Below, piece by piece: positions 45,774 to 54,623 of a stretch of DNA of 64,000 nt. Every line of letters starts with the position of its first letter. Position 1 is the first letter of the stretch. This DNA is from an uncultured Opitutia bacterium (GTDB taxonomy: Bacteria > Verrucomicrobiota > Verrucomicrobiia > Opitutales > Opitutaceae), in contig CAIRCN010000004.1 in the NCBI GenBank assembly GCA_903877135.1, positions 1 to 64,000 of the forward strand. The letters are read 5' to 3'. Under the pieces are notes generated by a model. The model saw only the letters and a program-made list of their open reading frames with translations. It ran no database searches and was not told the origin of the DNA. Both the position numbers and the translations under genes were made by a program.

Positions 45774-46712
45774 TCAACGTTCCGACTTCATACCGCTGGC
45801 GAGGAGGGTTTCAAAGCGGGGCTCTTCGCTCTCGCGTGCGACGGTGTTGACTTCGACTTTCTGGAAACCGGCTTTTTTCAAAAACGCGTGGAGAGCGCTC
45901 TCCTTGAAGCCGAGCCAGACATCGGCATAGAGATCACGGGCTTTTTCGAAGGTGTGTTCATTGAGGTCGAGGACGAGGAGCTGGCCGCCGGGGCGGAGGA
46001 TGCGGTGGGCCTCGTTGACGGCGGTCTGCGGGTGCTGGGCATGGTGCAGCGCCTGGCTGAGGATCGCGAGGTCGACGGAGCGGTCGGCGAGGGGGACGTT
46101 CTCGATGTCGCCGAGCTTGTAGGCGAGGTTGGCGAGGCCGTTTTTGCGCGCAAGCTCGGTGCCGACCTCGACCATCTTGATGGAGTTGTCGATGCACCAG
46201 ACCTGGCGGGCGCGGTGGGCGAGGAGCTGCGAGACGAGGCCTTCGCCGGCGCCGAGGTCGGCGATGTCGATCGCAGGCGTGAGGCGGAGCGCGAGGTGGC
46301 CGATGGCTTCCCAGGAGCGGCCGGGGCAGTAGTTTTTGCCGAGGCGGCCGGCGATGAGGTTGAAATACTGTTCTTGCGTGCGGCGGCGTTTTTGGAGGAT
46401 GCGGTCGAGGTTGGCGCGGTCTTCGGCGAGGATGGGCAACTCGGCAACAGACTCGGCGGCGGCGCGAAGCAGGGCGAGGGTTTTGGTGGGCAGGCCGGGG
46501 CGGAGCGAGTAGAACGCCTTTTTGCCGTCGCGGCGGTCCGAGACGAGATTGGCCTGGCGGAGCAGGGCGAGTTGCGAGGAGGTGCGCGACTGGCCGAGGC
46601 CGAGGATTTCCTGTAGCTCGGCAACGGCGAGCTCTTCGCGCATCAGGAGCGTGAGGAGGCGCAGGCGGGTGGGATCGGAGAGAATTTTGAGGAGGTCCCA
46701 AGAGGCGTTCAC
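45774..46712 (-). CDS. ArsR-type winged-helix regulator fused to SAM-dependent methyltransferase
   Basis: This 312-residue protein has an ArsR DNA-binding domain (residues 1-75: LKILSDPTRLRLLTLLMREE, LGQSRTSSQLALLRQANLVS). A class I methyltransferase domain follows at about 120-280. It has IADLGAGEGLVSQLLA for SAM binding, the acidic loop VWCIDNS, and LSQALHHAQHPQTAVNEAHR. ArsR regulators of this kind (SahR group) sense S-adenosylhomocysteine or SAM and control the methyl cycle. The neighbouring one-carbon genes fit that role, but the effector is inferred. GTG at 46712 gives the usual start; a longer frame adds basic non-homologous residues. Confidence 0.85.
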   Translation of the reverse strand: MNASWDLLKILSDPTRLRLLTLLMREELAVAELQEILGLGQSRTSSQLALLRQANLVSDRRDGKKAFYSLRPGLPTKTLALLRAAAESVAELPILAEDRANLDRILQKRRRTQEQYFNLIAGRLGKNYCPGRSWEAIGHLALRLTPAIDIADLGAGEGLVSQLLAHRARQVWCIDNSIKMVEVGTELARKNGLANLAYKLGDIENVPLADRSVDLAILSQALHHAQHPQTAVNEAHRILRPGGQLLVLDLNEHTFEKARDLYADVWLGFKESALHAFLKKAGFQKVEVNTVARESEEPRFETLLASGMKSER

Positions 46713-46766
46713 GCGAGAGCAGATTGAGCGACTGCGCGGCGGATGGCAATGCTGGGAGACGGGCGC

Positions 46767-46798
46767 AAAAAAACGCCGCCCGGGTTGGGGCGGCGTTT
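46767..46798 (-). terminator. Rho-independent terminator of the extended GreA gene
   Basis: On the minus strand a perfect 11-bp stem (46788-46798 with 46771-46781) has a 6-base loop and leads into a run of seven T (A on the plus strand at 46767-46773). It starts 17 bases after the gene's stop codon. Confidence 0.92.
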
Positions 46799-46814
46799 GG
46801 GAGAACAAAGAAGC

Positions 46815-48668
46815 TCAGGCCTTTAGCGTATCGACATAGCGGGCGATGCTGATGATGGTGTAGTCTTCCTCGGAGGCGCCAGTCTTCACTTTGACGGTGT
46901 CGCCGACTTTCTTGCCGAGGAGGGCGGTGCCAAGTGGCGTCTTGTAGGAGACGATATGAATGTCGGGATCGCCGTCCCAAGCGCCGAGGATGGTGTAGCG
47001 GGTAGTGTGCCCTGAGGCGGCGCTGCGGACTTCGACAAGGGTGCCCACGCTGACTTGGTCGACGGTGGCTTCCTTGAAATCGGTGACGCGGGCGCGGCCG
47101 AGGTCGCGCTCGAGGTTGGTCTTGCGGGCCATGAGGACCTGCTGGTCCTGCTTGGCCATCTTGTATTCGGAGTTTTCCTTGAGGTCGCCGTGCTCGCGGG
47201 CGGAGGCGATAGCCTTGGAGTTTTCCGGGATCTTCTTTGAGACGATGGTCTCGTATTCCTCGCGTTTGCGCTCGAAGCTGCCCTTGGAAACGAGCAGTTG
47301 CTCCTCCTTGCTCTCGGCATCGACGGCGACGAGGGACTGGATCTTCGGGAAGATTTTGATGAAGCGGGCGAGGAGTGACTTCTTGGTGAGTTCCTCGAAG
47401 CCCTGGTTGAGCATGAGAGTGTTGGCGAGGTCGCGCGCGGTCTCGGGATCAGCGGTCGATAGGAGGTCGGCGACGAGGTCGGTGTCCTCGCTCAGGATGT
47501 CGGCGAGCGGGATGCGGCGGGCGCTGGAGGCTTGGAGGGCCTCATAGTCGATGGCGAAGAAGATGGCGCCGAGGAGGCGGGGGGTGATGAGGTCGTTGAG
47601 TAGCTTCGCAAATTTCTTCGAGTGGCGGTTCTTAACGATCCAGAGGAGGACGGGGGCGCGGAGATTTTGCTCGGTTTGCCAGCGCTTGAGGGCGGTGGCG
47701 AGTTCCTCGGCGTGGCCCTGCTCGACGAGGAAGTTGATGCACTCGGTGGTGAACTTGCCCTGCGAGGTCTTGAGGAGCGTGAAAAGCAGGTCGCGGCTCT
47801 CAATTGGGTGAGTGGCGTGGACCAGCTCGAGAAAGGTGGACTGGAAATGCACCGGGATCTTCTCCGCGATGCCGGCAAGGTCGCGGATGTTGGCGACCAG
47901 CGAGGCTTGCGAAGGTTCGAACGTGGCGGGATCGGCGCCGATGTGGCGGGCGAGGTTGTCGCGCACGGCCGCGCCGTAGAGGCGCTCGGCGGCGCCGAGT
48001 TGGTTACTGTCCTTCACACCATCGGCGACGATTTTAAGAATAGGCGCGAGGTCGGTCTTGACCTCTTTCCGGTCGACGGCGTTGACGAGTTCCTCGGCGA
48101 GAGCGATGCGGCGGCGGGCTGAGCGGGTGGAGTTAAACTGCTCGAGGATCTCATCCTCTGGCGAGACGGGAATTTCGCGCAGGATGTAGCACTCGGTCTT
48201 TTTCTCGGGCACCGCGACGCGGGGGTCCTTGGCCAGCGCCTTTTTGGCGACCGACCACCATTTCTTAAACTTTTCCTCACCGACGACCTGGGCGAGGGTG
48301 ATCTCAAGGTCGATGACGGTGGTGGCATGGTTGGGGTAGGACTGGAGGGCCTCGACGACGAGCTGGGCGGGGTTTTCGGCGATCAGCTCGGCAATTTTCT
48401 TCGCCTCGGTTTCCTTGCGGACAAGGAGGTGGTTGGCGGGGAGGACCTCCATGGTGTTCACGCAGAATACGGGATCCATGGGGTGGGCTTTCTTGTCCTT
48501 GAAGTTGATGATCAGGCGCTGTGCGGCTTCGTCGTAACTCTTGATCTGGCCGAAACCCCAGCTGCGATGAACGACATACGCGCCTGGCGCCATGGCCTCG
48601 AACTTGGCTTTGGCCGCCTTGAGGGACGGGTTTTTGGTGATGAGCGCGGAAACGGTCTCGGAATTCAT
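46815..48668 (-). CDS. GreA/GreB-type transcript cleavage factor with long N-terminal extension
   Basis: This 617-residue protein ends in a GreA/GreB domain. The coiled-coil finger is at about 472-535, with tip acids Asp495 and Glu498 in HGDLKENSEYKMAK. The C-terminal globe (545-617) includes YTILGAWDGDPD, ISYKTPLGTALLGKK-like text and VGDTVKVKTG. It should rescue backtracked RNA polymerase. Ahead lie about 470 residues: a small Tudor/CarD-like patch near 28-85 (GAYVVHRSWGFGQIKSYDE) and then a helical repeat-like stretch. Chlamydial GreA has a comparable long extension, so this is a PVC-group trait. ATG at 48668 is used. It is divergent from the RsmB gene. Confidence 0.88.
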   Translation of the reverse strand: MNSETVSALITKNPSLKAAKAKFEAMAPGAYVVHRSWGFGQIKSYDEAAQRLIINFKDKKAHPMDPVFCVNTMEVLPANHLLVRKETEAKKIAELIAENPAQLVVEALQSYPNHATTVIDLEITLAQVVGEEKFKKWWSVAKKALAKDPRVAVPEKKTECYILREIPVSPEDEILEQFNSTRSARRRIALAEELVNAVDRKEVKTDLAPILKIVADGVKDSNQLGAAERLYGAAVRDNLARHIGADPATFEPSQASLVANIRDLAGIAEKIPVHFQSTFLELVHATHPIESRDLLFTLLKTSQGKFTTECINFLVEQGHAEELATALKRWQTEQNLRAPVLLWIVKNRHSKKFAKLLNDLITPRLLGAIFFAIDYEALQASSARRIPLADILSEDTDLVADLLSTADPETARDLANTLMLNQGFEELTKKSLLARFIKIFPKIQSLVAVDAESKEEQLLVSKGSFERKREEYETIVSKKIPENSKAIASAREHGDLKENSEYKMAKQDQQVLMARKTNLERDLGRARVTDFKEATVDQVSVGTLVEVRSAASGHTTRYTILGAWDGDPDIHIVSYKTPLGTALLGKKVGDTVKVKTGASEEDYTIISIARYVDTLKA

Positions 48669-48720
48669 ATGTGCGAAAGTGATGGCCTGAACGGGATAGT
48701 TGAGGGCATAATGACTAACC

Positions 48721-50049
48721 TTGTCAAACAGTGTGTCGAAATCACCTTCCCCGGGCGCAGCAGTCGATGTGCCCCGTTCCAACGCGTGGCAGTCGGCCGC
48801 CCGCCTGATCGCCCGCTGGCTGGACCGCCGCGAACGCGTCGATGAGCTGCTCGAATCGCTCGGCCGCGCGCTCACTGGCGTCGAGCGGGCGCGCTGCCAG
48901 CATCTGGTTTTCGGTGTCGTGCGCCACTTTGGCCGGCTGGAGGCGGAGCTGGGCCGGCTGGTGGCCCATCCGCCGCGGCTGGCGACGCAGGGTGTGCTGC
49001 TGGTGGCGGGTTTCGAGCTGATCGAGGCCGCGGCCAAGCCCGGCGAGGCGGGGCTGGTCGCGAAAATTGGACATCATGCCGTGGAGCAAACCAAGCTGCT
49101 GGCCAGTCCTGCCGAGGCGCGGTTGGTCAACGCCGTGGTCCGTAAACTCGCGGTGGACCTGGCGGCGCCGCCGCCCGCAGCGGTGGCAATGGCGGAGGAG
49201 TTGGCGGAGTATTTTTCGCATCCAGTATGGCTTGTGCGGAGCTGGCTGGCGCAGTTTGGCGCGGAGCCGACGCGGAAGTTGCTCGAGTGGAACCAGCAGC
49301 CGGCGACGGTTTATGCGCGTTGGCGGGCGACCGAAGCACCGCCGCCCGACTGGTTGAAGCCGACGGCGTGGCTGGGCTTTTTTGAAATCGCCTCGGGCCG
49401 GTGGAGCGAGGTAGAGCCGCTGCTGAAGAGCGGGGCGATTTACCTGCAGGACCCGGGGACGCGTTTCGCGGTCGAGTTGCTGGCACCGCAGGAAACCGAG
49501 ACGGTGCTCGACGCCTGCGCCGCGCCCGGCGGCAAGAGTCTATTGATCGCCGACACGATGAAGGTGGGCAAGGTTATCGCGCTCGATCTGCCGGGGCCGC
49601 GCATCGAGCGGCTGAAGGAAAATCTTTCGCGCCTGCCGCCCACTGTTGGCGTGGCGCTGGTGCAGGGCGATCTGCTGCAGGGCCTGTCTGCGGAGCTCAA
49701 GGAACACGGCCTGCCGCGGTTGTTCACGGCGGTGCTGCTAGACGTGCCCTGTTCCAACACCGGCGTGATGCGCCACCGTGTGGATGTGAAGTGGCGGTTG
49801 CAGGAGTGCGATTTCAAGAAACACCCCAAGCAGCAACTCGCACTCTTGGCGGCGGCGGCGAAGCTGGTCGCGCCGGCGGGGAGGCTGGTTTACTCGACGT
49901 GCAGCCTCGACACCAAGGAGAACGAGCATGTTGTGCGCGAATTTCTCGCCGACCGGCACGGGCAGTGGACGCTGGAGAAATCCGTCACGAGCCGGCCGTG
50001 GGAAAGCGGACACGACGGCGCTGGGGCGTTTCTGCTTCGGCGCGTATAG
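48721..50049 (+). CDS. rsmB: RsmB/Nop2-family rRNA (cytosine-C5) methyltransferase
   Basis: This enzyme of about 442 residues should methylate a cytosine of 16S rRNA using SAM. The N-terminal 130 residues have the NusB-like fold of RsmB (RLIARWLDRRERVDELLESL, LVNAVVRKLA). The methyltransferase domain has LDACAAPGGKSLLIADTM for SAM. The two conserved cysteines lie in DVPCSNTGVMRHRVDVKWR and VYSTCSLDTKENE. The start is uncertain: TTG at 48721 opens the frame, and GTG at 48733 or 48769 fit equally well. It is divergent from the GreA-type gene by 52 bases or more. Confidence 0.9.
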   Translation: MSNSVSKSPSPGAAVDVPRSNAWQSAARLIARWLDRRERVDELLESLGRALTGVERARCQHLVFGVVRHFGRLEAELGRLVAHPPRLATQGVLLVAGFELIEAAAKPGEAGLVAKIGHHAVEQTKLLASPAEARLVNAVVRKLAVDLAAPPPAAVAMAEELAEYFSHPVWLVRSWLAQFGAEPTRKLLEWNQQPATVYARWRATEAPPPDWLKPTAWLGFFEIASGRWSEVEPLLKSGAIYLQDPGTRFAVELLAPQETETVLDACAAPGGKSLLIADTMKVGKVIALDLPGPRIERLKENLSRLPPTVGVALVQGDLLQGLSAELKEHGLPRLFTAVLLDVPCSNTGVMRHRVDVKWRLQECDFKKHPKQQLALLAAAAKLVAPAGRLVYSTCSLDTKENEHVVREFLADRHGQWTLEKSVTSRPWESGHDGAGAFLLRRV

Positions 50050-50065
50050 GTGATATCTGGGCTGG

Positions 50066-51289
50066 CTATGGGACGAGTTCGAAGACTTTCAGGGGTTGCT
50101 CGGTCTCGCGGGTGCCGTAGAGGAAGGTAAAACGGATTTCGTCTGCCGAGGCGACGAGTTGCTCGTAGCGGCGCAGGTCCCATCGGGCGACAGGTTCGCC
50201 GTTGATGCGCGTGACAAGGTCGCCGGGTTGCACGCTGGCGGTGGCCGCGGGCGAACCGGGCACAACGCCGGCGACGCGCCAGTAGGCGGGCGTCTTGCTG
50301 AAACTCAGCCCCGAACTGCGACGCGGCTCAGGTGCGATCGGTTGCAACGATTCGCGGTAGAAAGTCACCTGGCTGCGTTCCTGGTCGAAGGTGACTGCGA
50401 AATATTTCAGCACGCCGCTGCCGAGCGAGGAGAGTTCGTCGGTGAGGTCGGCGACGGGGCATTCGAGAGCATAGATGCCGAGGGCGAGCGGTCTGGCGAG
50501 TCGGCCGACGCGTTGCTCGCGGTCGCCGCTGAGCGTGGCGACGGTCGCGCCGGCGCGCGGGGCGACGGTAAATTTGGGCTGCAGGCCGGCGGGGTTGAGG
50601 GAGAGAGCGGCGTCGCTGCCCGAGTCGATGAGAGCGGCGAAGGTCTGGTCGCCGAGGCGCACGGACACGATCGGCGTCTTGCGGTCGTTGTTAAATGGGA
50701 GCGTCGTGCCAGGGAGTAATGGCGCTGGGTTGTAGGGTTCGAGCAGCACGCGCGAACGCGGGTAATCGAGCGTCAGCAGCGTCTCGCGGAAGAACGGGAA
50801 GCCGAGGATGCCGTCGATCTTGAGGCCGAAGTGGGCGGAGAGCTGGGCGCAGTCGTAGATGAGGGCGGGGACGTTGTCGAAGCGCGCCTCGCCGAGTTCG
50901 ATCCGGCGAAGGGTGGTGGCGGTGAGCAGGGCGGTTTCGCCTTCGGCGGAGCGGACACGCACGAGCGGGATTTCGGCGGGCGGGGCGTTTTTCGCGAAGT
51001 AGCGCGCGGCGAGTTCGGGCGAGACGAGCGTGACGGAGCCGCCGGTGTCGATAAGGAAGTGGTAGGGGCCGTGCTTGTCCCACTTGGCCTCGATGACGAG
51101 GTAGTTCGACATCGTGGTGGCGGGCAAAATGACGAGGGGGGATTCGAGCGTGGTGCGGCCGGGGCGCGGGGGTTCGCGACGGAAGCCGACGCAGCCCGCC
51201 AGCAGCATCAGGCCCGCGACGGCGAGCAGCCAGCAGGTGGCGCGGCGGGGGTGCCGGTCGGTCTGCGACAATCGGCGGGCGGAGATCAT
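50066..51289 (-). CDS. Lipoprotein with two retropepsin-like aspartic protease motifs and a PDZ domain
   Basis: This 407-residue protein has a lipoprotein signal with LMLLAGC near residue 30. Two aspartyl protease half-sites follow, FLIDTGGSVTLVS (about residue 78) and ALIDSGSDAALSL (about 215). A C-terminal PDZ domain ends the chain (about 315-395, GVVPGSPAATASVQPGDLVT). Each half-site has the D-T/S-G triad, so one chain could form a two-lobed active site without dimerising. It should act in the periplasm. Its start overlaps the stop of the MFS gene by 4 bases, so the two are coupled. Targets are unknown. Confidence 0.82.
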   Translation of the reverse strand: MISARRLSQTDRHPRRATCWLLAVAGLMLLAGCVGFRREPPRPGRTTLESPLVILPATTMSNYLVIEAKWDKHGPYHFLIDTGGSVTLVSPELAARYFAKNAPPAEIPLVRVRSAEGETALLTATTLRRIELGEARFDNVPALIYDCAQLSAHFGLKIDGILGFPFFRETLLTLDYPRSRVLLEPYNPAPLLPGTTLPFNNDRKTPIVSVRLGDQTFAALIDSGSDAALSLNPAGLQPKFTVAPRAGATVATLSGDREQRVGRLARPLALGIYALECPVADLTDELSSLGSGVLKYFAVTFDQERSQVTFYRESLQPIAPEPRRSSGLSFSKTPAYWRVAGVVPGSPAATASVQPGDLVTRINGEPVARWDLRRYEQLVASADEIRFTFLYGTRETEQPLKVFELVP

Positions 51290-52614
51290 TTGGCGGGTTT
51301 TGGGAGCGGTAAGGCCATGAGCCATGGCGCCAGCAGCACGGCGGCGGCGAGGAGATAGGTAGTCGTGGCGCCGAGCCACCAGTAAAGCCCGCAGGCGACG
51401 ATCGGACCTACGGCGCGGGCCAGCGAACCGAGCGAGCGGAAGACGCCCAGCATCCGGCCCTGCTGCGACGGCGGGCTGTAGAGCGAGACTAGCGCGGACA
51501 CGGCCGGATTAGTCAGACCGCTGCCAATACCGATCCCCGCGAGGCCGGCGTAGAGCAAGATGCTCGACTGCGAGAGGCCGACGAGGGCGATACCGAGCAT
51601 CACGCTGAACAGGCCGGCGAGCAGCACGCGTCTTTCGCCGTAGCGCGGGACGGCGCGGCGCACGATGCCGCCCTGCGTGGCAATCAGCACTAGCCCGAGG
51701 AAGATGAAAATCTTATACATGTCCGTCGGCCGGTAATGGAAGCGCTCGGCAGCGAGAAACGGGAGCGAGAACTCCATGCCGCTGAACGAAAGGACGAAGA
51801 TGAAATAGAGCCAGTTGGTGCGGCGTGCCGGGCCGGCCTCGGCGACGATCAACTCGTGAAGCGGGTGCCGAATGCGGATGTGCTCGGCTGCATCGCGATG
51901 GGCGGGGTCAAGCGTCTCCCGGAAGCGGAACCAGACCCAAAACAGATTGAGCAGGCTGAACGCGAACGACAGCAGCGCGGGAAGCGAGAAGGGGTTGACG
52001 CCGAGGTGCGCGAGGCGTGGGTGGTGCGCGCTCAGGTCATGAAAGGCTGCGATGCTGCCGATGGCTGGACCGAAGAGGAAGCCGAGGCCGAAGGCGACGC
52101 CGACGATGCCCATGCCCTTTGCGCGGTTTTCTCGGGTGGTGACGTCGGCGACGGCGGCGGTGGCGACGGAGAGGTTGCCGGCGAAGGCGCCGCCGATCAG
52201 CCGGGCGACGATGAAGAGCAGAAACGAGCCGCTGAAGAACCAGAGCACGTAGCTGAGGGCTGTGCCCGCGACGGTGATGAGGAGCACGGGCCGGCGGCCG
52301 TGGCGGTCGGAGAGGGCGCCCCAGATCGGCGCGAAGAGAAATTGCAACACTCCGTAGAGCGAGCCGAGAACGCCGCCGAAGAGCACGACTCGGTAGTTGC
52401 TGTGTGAGCCGGCGAGCCGCGCGAAGGCGTCGATCTGCGCGAGCAGCCAGCCCAGGCCGCCACCTGTGCCGTCAACCCGCAGGTAGTAATCGAGCATCGC
52501 CGGGAACAGCGGGAAGATGATCGTGAACCCGAGCAGGTCGATGAAGATGGTGAGGAAGACGACGCCGATCGAGAGCGGGCGGTGGGCGGCGGGCGATGAA
52601 GTGGCGGTGGACAC
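51286..52614 (-). CDS. MFS transporter, TetA-like drug:H+ antiporter
   Basis: This 442-residue inner-membrane protein has twelve spans. The opening FLTIFIDLLGFTIIFPLFPA and GALSDRHGRRPVLL are motif A of the major facilitator family. RENRAKGMGIVGVAFGLGF matches the tetracycline exporter branch. An unusual hydrophilic insertion lies between spans 1 and 2 (around 30-60). The start used is GTG at 52614; a longer frame to 52701 would add a basic 29-residue tail. It is coupled to the aspartic protease lipoprotein gene downstream. Substrate unknown. Confidence 0.87.
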   Translation of the reverse strand: MSTATSSPAAHRPLSIGVVFLTIFIDLLGFTIIFPLFPAMLDYYLRVDGTGGGLGWLLAQIDAFARLAGSHSNYRVVLFGGVLGSLYGVLQFLFAPIWGALSDRHGRRPVLLITVAGTALSYVLWFFSGSFLLFIVARLIGGAFAGNLSVATAAVADVTTRENRAKGMGIVGVAFGLGFLFGPAIGSIAAFHDLSAHHPRLAHLGVNPFSLPALLSFAFSLLNLFWVWFRFRETLDPAHRDAAEHIRIRHPLHELIVAEAGPARRTNWLYFIFVLSFSGMEFSLPFLAAERFHYRPTDMYKIFIFLGLVLIATQGGIVRRAVPRYGERRVLLAGLFSVMLGIALVGLSQSSILLYAGLAGIGIGSGLTNPAVSALVSLYSPPSQQGRMLGVFRSLGSLARAVGPIVACGLYWWLGATTTYLLAAAVLLAPWLMALPLPKPAK

Positions 52615-52771
52615 GGTGGGCGAGTAGAGAAAACGGTTACGGCACCGACGCCAAGGAGCAAACAGCCATGGGAAAACATGGCTGGGCTTACTGTTCTGCA
52701 ACCGTGTGGCCGTTAACGGCCGAGATACGGCGAGCGCAAGCGCTCTGGCCTGCGGACTGCGCTCTGGTGCG
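52615..52771. other. Gap upstream of the MFS gene with a perfect 14-base palindrome
   Basis: This 157-base gap between glyA and the MFS gene holds GGCCGTTAACGGCC (52708-52721), which is identical on both strands. A short GAGCGC/GCGCTC hairpin lies at 52732-52745. The palindrome could be an operator for the exporter. No T-rich terminator for glyA is visible. Confidence 0.4.
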
Positions 52772-54043
52772 TCAAGCGTGCCGATAGGGCAGCGGGTGTC
52801 GCGCCATCAGCGTGATGATGCGCGCTTTCACGCCAGCTAGGGCGCCGGCTTGGGCGGGCGTGCCGATGGCGGCGAGCACGGTGTCGATGCAGTCGGCGAC
52901 CTCCTCCATGTCGGCCTCGACGAGGCCGCGCGTGGTGGCCGCCGGAGTGCCGAGGCGGATACCGGAGGCCTGGAAGGGATTGCGCGTCTCGAACGGCACG
53001 GTGTTCTTGTTGCAGGTGATGTTGGCGAGATCGAGCGTCTCCTGCGCGACCTTGCCGGTGAGTTCCGGAAACTTGGCGCGCAGATCGACGAGCATGAGGT
53101 GGTTGTCGGTGCCACCGGAGACGAGGCGGTAGCCTTGCGCGACCAGGACGGCGGCGAGTGCTTGGGCGTTTTTGACGATCTGCGCGGCGTAGGTCTTGAA
53201 CTCGGGCTTGAGCGCCTCGCCGAAGCAGACGGCCTTGGCGGCGATGACGTGCATGAGCGGGCCGCCCTGCGTGCCGGGGAAGACGGCAGAGTCGAGGGCC
53301 TTGGCGTGCGCGGCGCGGCAGAGGATGAGGCCGCCGCGCGGACCGCGGAGGGTCTTGTGCGTGGTGGTGGTGACGAAGTCGGCGTGGGGTACGGGCGACG
53401 GGTGGACGCCGCCGGCGACGAGGCCGGCGATGTGCGCGATGTCGGCGAAGAGATAGGCCCCGACGCTGCGGGCGATCTCGCCCATGCGGGCGAAGTCAAT
53501 GGTGCGGGCGTAGGCGCTGGCGCCGACGGTGATCATCTTCGGCTGCTCGCGCAGGGCGACGGCGGCGAGCTCGTCGTAGTCGATGCGGCCGTTGTCCTCG
53601 CGGACGCCATATTGGCAGAACTTATAGAGTTTACCGGAGAAGTTGGCGGGGTTGCCGTGCGTGAGGTGGCCGCCGTGGCTGAGGTTCATGCCGAGGACCT
53701 TGTCGCCGGGCTGGAGCACGGCTGCGTAGACGGCGCAGTTGGCCTGGGCACCGGAGTGGGGCTGGACGTTGGCGTGTTCGGCACCGAAAAGTTTTTTCGC
53801 GCGCTCGATGGCGAGGGCCTCGACCTTGTCCACTTGTTCGCAGCCGCCATACCAGCGGCGGGCGGGGTAGCCCTCGGCATACTTGTTGGTGAGGACGCTG
53901 CCCTGTGCCTCCAGCACCGCGGGATAGGTGAAGTTCTCCGAGGCGATGAGCTCGAGGTGGCTCTGCTGGCGGGAGAGCTCGGCGGCGATGGCCGAGGCGA
54001 TTTCAGGATCGAGGGTGGAGAGCGGCGCGGCGTTGAGGGACAT
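52772..54043 (-). CDS. glyA: Serine hydroxymethyltransferase
   Basis: GlyA interconverts serine and glycine and loads methylene-THF, the main one-carbon source. The 423-residue PLP enzyme shows [40 protein letters not shown] and [17 protein letters not shown]. The PLP lysine lies in [14 protein letters not shown]. It lies 7 kb from the fhs cluster, which uses the same folate pool, but is not adjacent to it. The leader on its strand is a run of CTC/TTCTC repeats with no Shine-Dalgarno sequence. Confidence 0.97.
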   Translation of the reverse strand: MSLNAAPLSTLDPEIASAIAAELSRQQSHLELIASENFTYPAVLEAQGSVLTNKYAEGYPARRWYGGCEQVDKVEALAIERAKKLFGAEHANVQPHSGAQANCAVYAAVLQPGDKVLGMNLSHGGHLTHGNPANFSGKLYKFCQYGVREDNGRIDYDELAAVALREQPKMITVGASAYARTIDFARMGEIARSVGAYLFADIAHIAGLVAGGVHPSPVPHADFVTTTTHKTLRGPRGGLILCRAAHAKALDSAVFPGTQGGPLMHVIAAKAVCFGEALKPEFKTYAAQIVKNAQALAAVLVAQGYRLVSGGTDNHLMLVDLRAKFPELTGKVAQETLDLANITCNKNTVPFETRNPFQASGIRLGTPAATTRGLVEADMEEVADCIDTVLAAIGTPAQAGALAGVKARIITLMARHPLPYRHA

Positions 54044-54080
54044 GAGGAGAACGAGGAAGAGAAGGAGAACGAGAACGAGT

Positions 54081-54560
54081 TTATTTTGCGGGAACGAGGG
54101 TCTTAAGGTGGGTTAGCAGCGAGGGGATGGCCTCGACCATCTCGTCACGGCAGGCCTCGTAGAGCTTGAGCGGGCCGCCGAACGGATCGGGGATTTCCTT
54201 GTCGCCGCGCTGCGGCATGAACTCGCGGAAGAGAAAGAGGTTTTTCGGAGGCAGCTCGGACTGGAGCTGGATCATCGCGCGGTGCGATTCGGTCATGCAG
54301 AGGACGGCGAGAGCCACGTCGAGCATCGGCTGCGTGAGCGGCTGGCTGACGTGGCCGGAGATATTGAGGCCGACTTTTTTCAGCGCGGTGACGGAATTTT
54401 CTGAGATGGGTTCACCGTGCCGCCCGGCCACGCCGGCGGAGATGACCTGCAGCGAGTGCAGCGGTTCCGGCTGGCCTGCGAGGGCGTGCTGCAGCAGGGC
54501 CGCGGCCATCGGGCTGCGGCAGATGTTGGCGGTGCAAACGACGACGATGGTGGCAGGCAT
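54081..54560 (-). CDS. Low-molecular-weight protein tyrosine phosphatase
   Basis: This 159-residue phosphatase has the CX5R active-site loop at its start, [15 protein letters not shown] (Cys9, Arg15), and the late catalytic aspartate in [14 protein letters not shown]. These marks fit low-molecular-weight tyrosine phosphatases more closely than arsenate reductases. Bacterial relatives dephosphorylate tyrosine kinases of polysaccharide export or protein arginine phosphates. No kinase or exporter gene lies next to it. ATG at 54560 puts the loop in the usual place. It is 37 bases upstream-distal of glyA on the same strand. Confidence 0.92.
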   Translation of the reverse strand: MPATIVVVCTANICRSPMAAALLQHALAGQPEPLHSLQVISAGVAGRHGEPISENSVTALKKVGLNISGHVSQPLTQPMLDVALAVLCMTESHRAMIQLQSELPPKNLFLFREFMPQRGDKEIPDPFGGPLKLYEACRDEMVEAIPSLLTHLKTLVPAK

Positions 54561-54623
54561 CGGACGAGAGAGGCGAATGGACACTAAACCGGCCGGTTTG
54601 CAAAGCGCGAGTTGCGGCGGGCA

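Noticed and set aside
48669-49037. In-frame extension of the GreA-type gene
   Set aside because: It overlaps the divergent RsmB gene antisense, has no family similarity and lies before a sound ATG.
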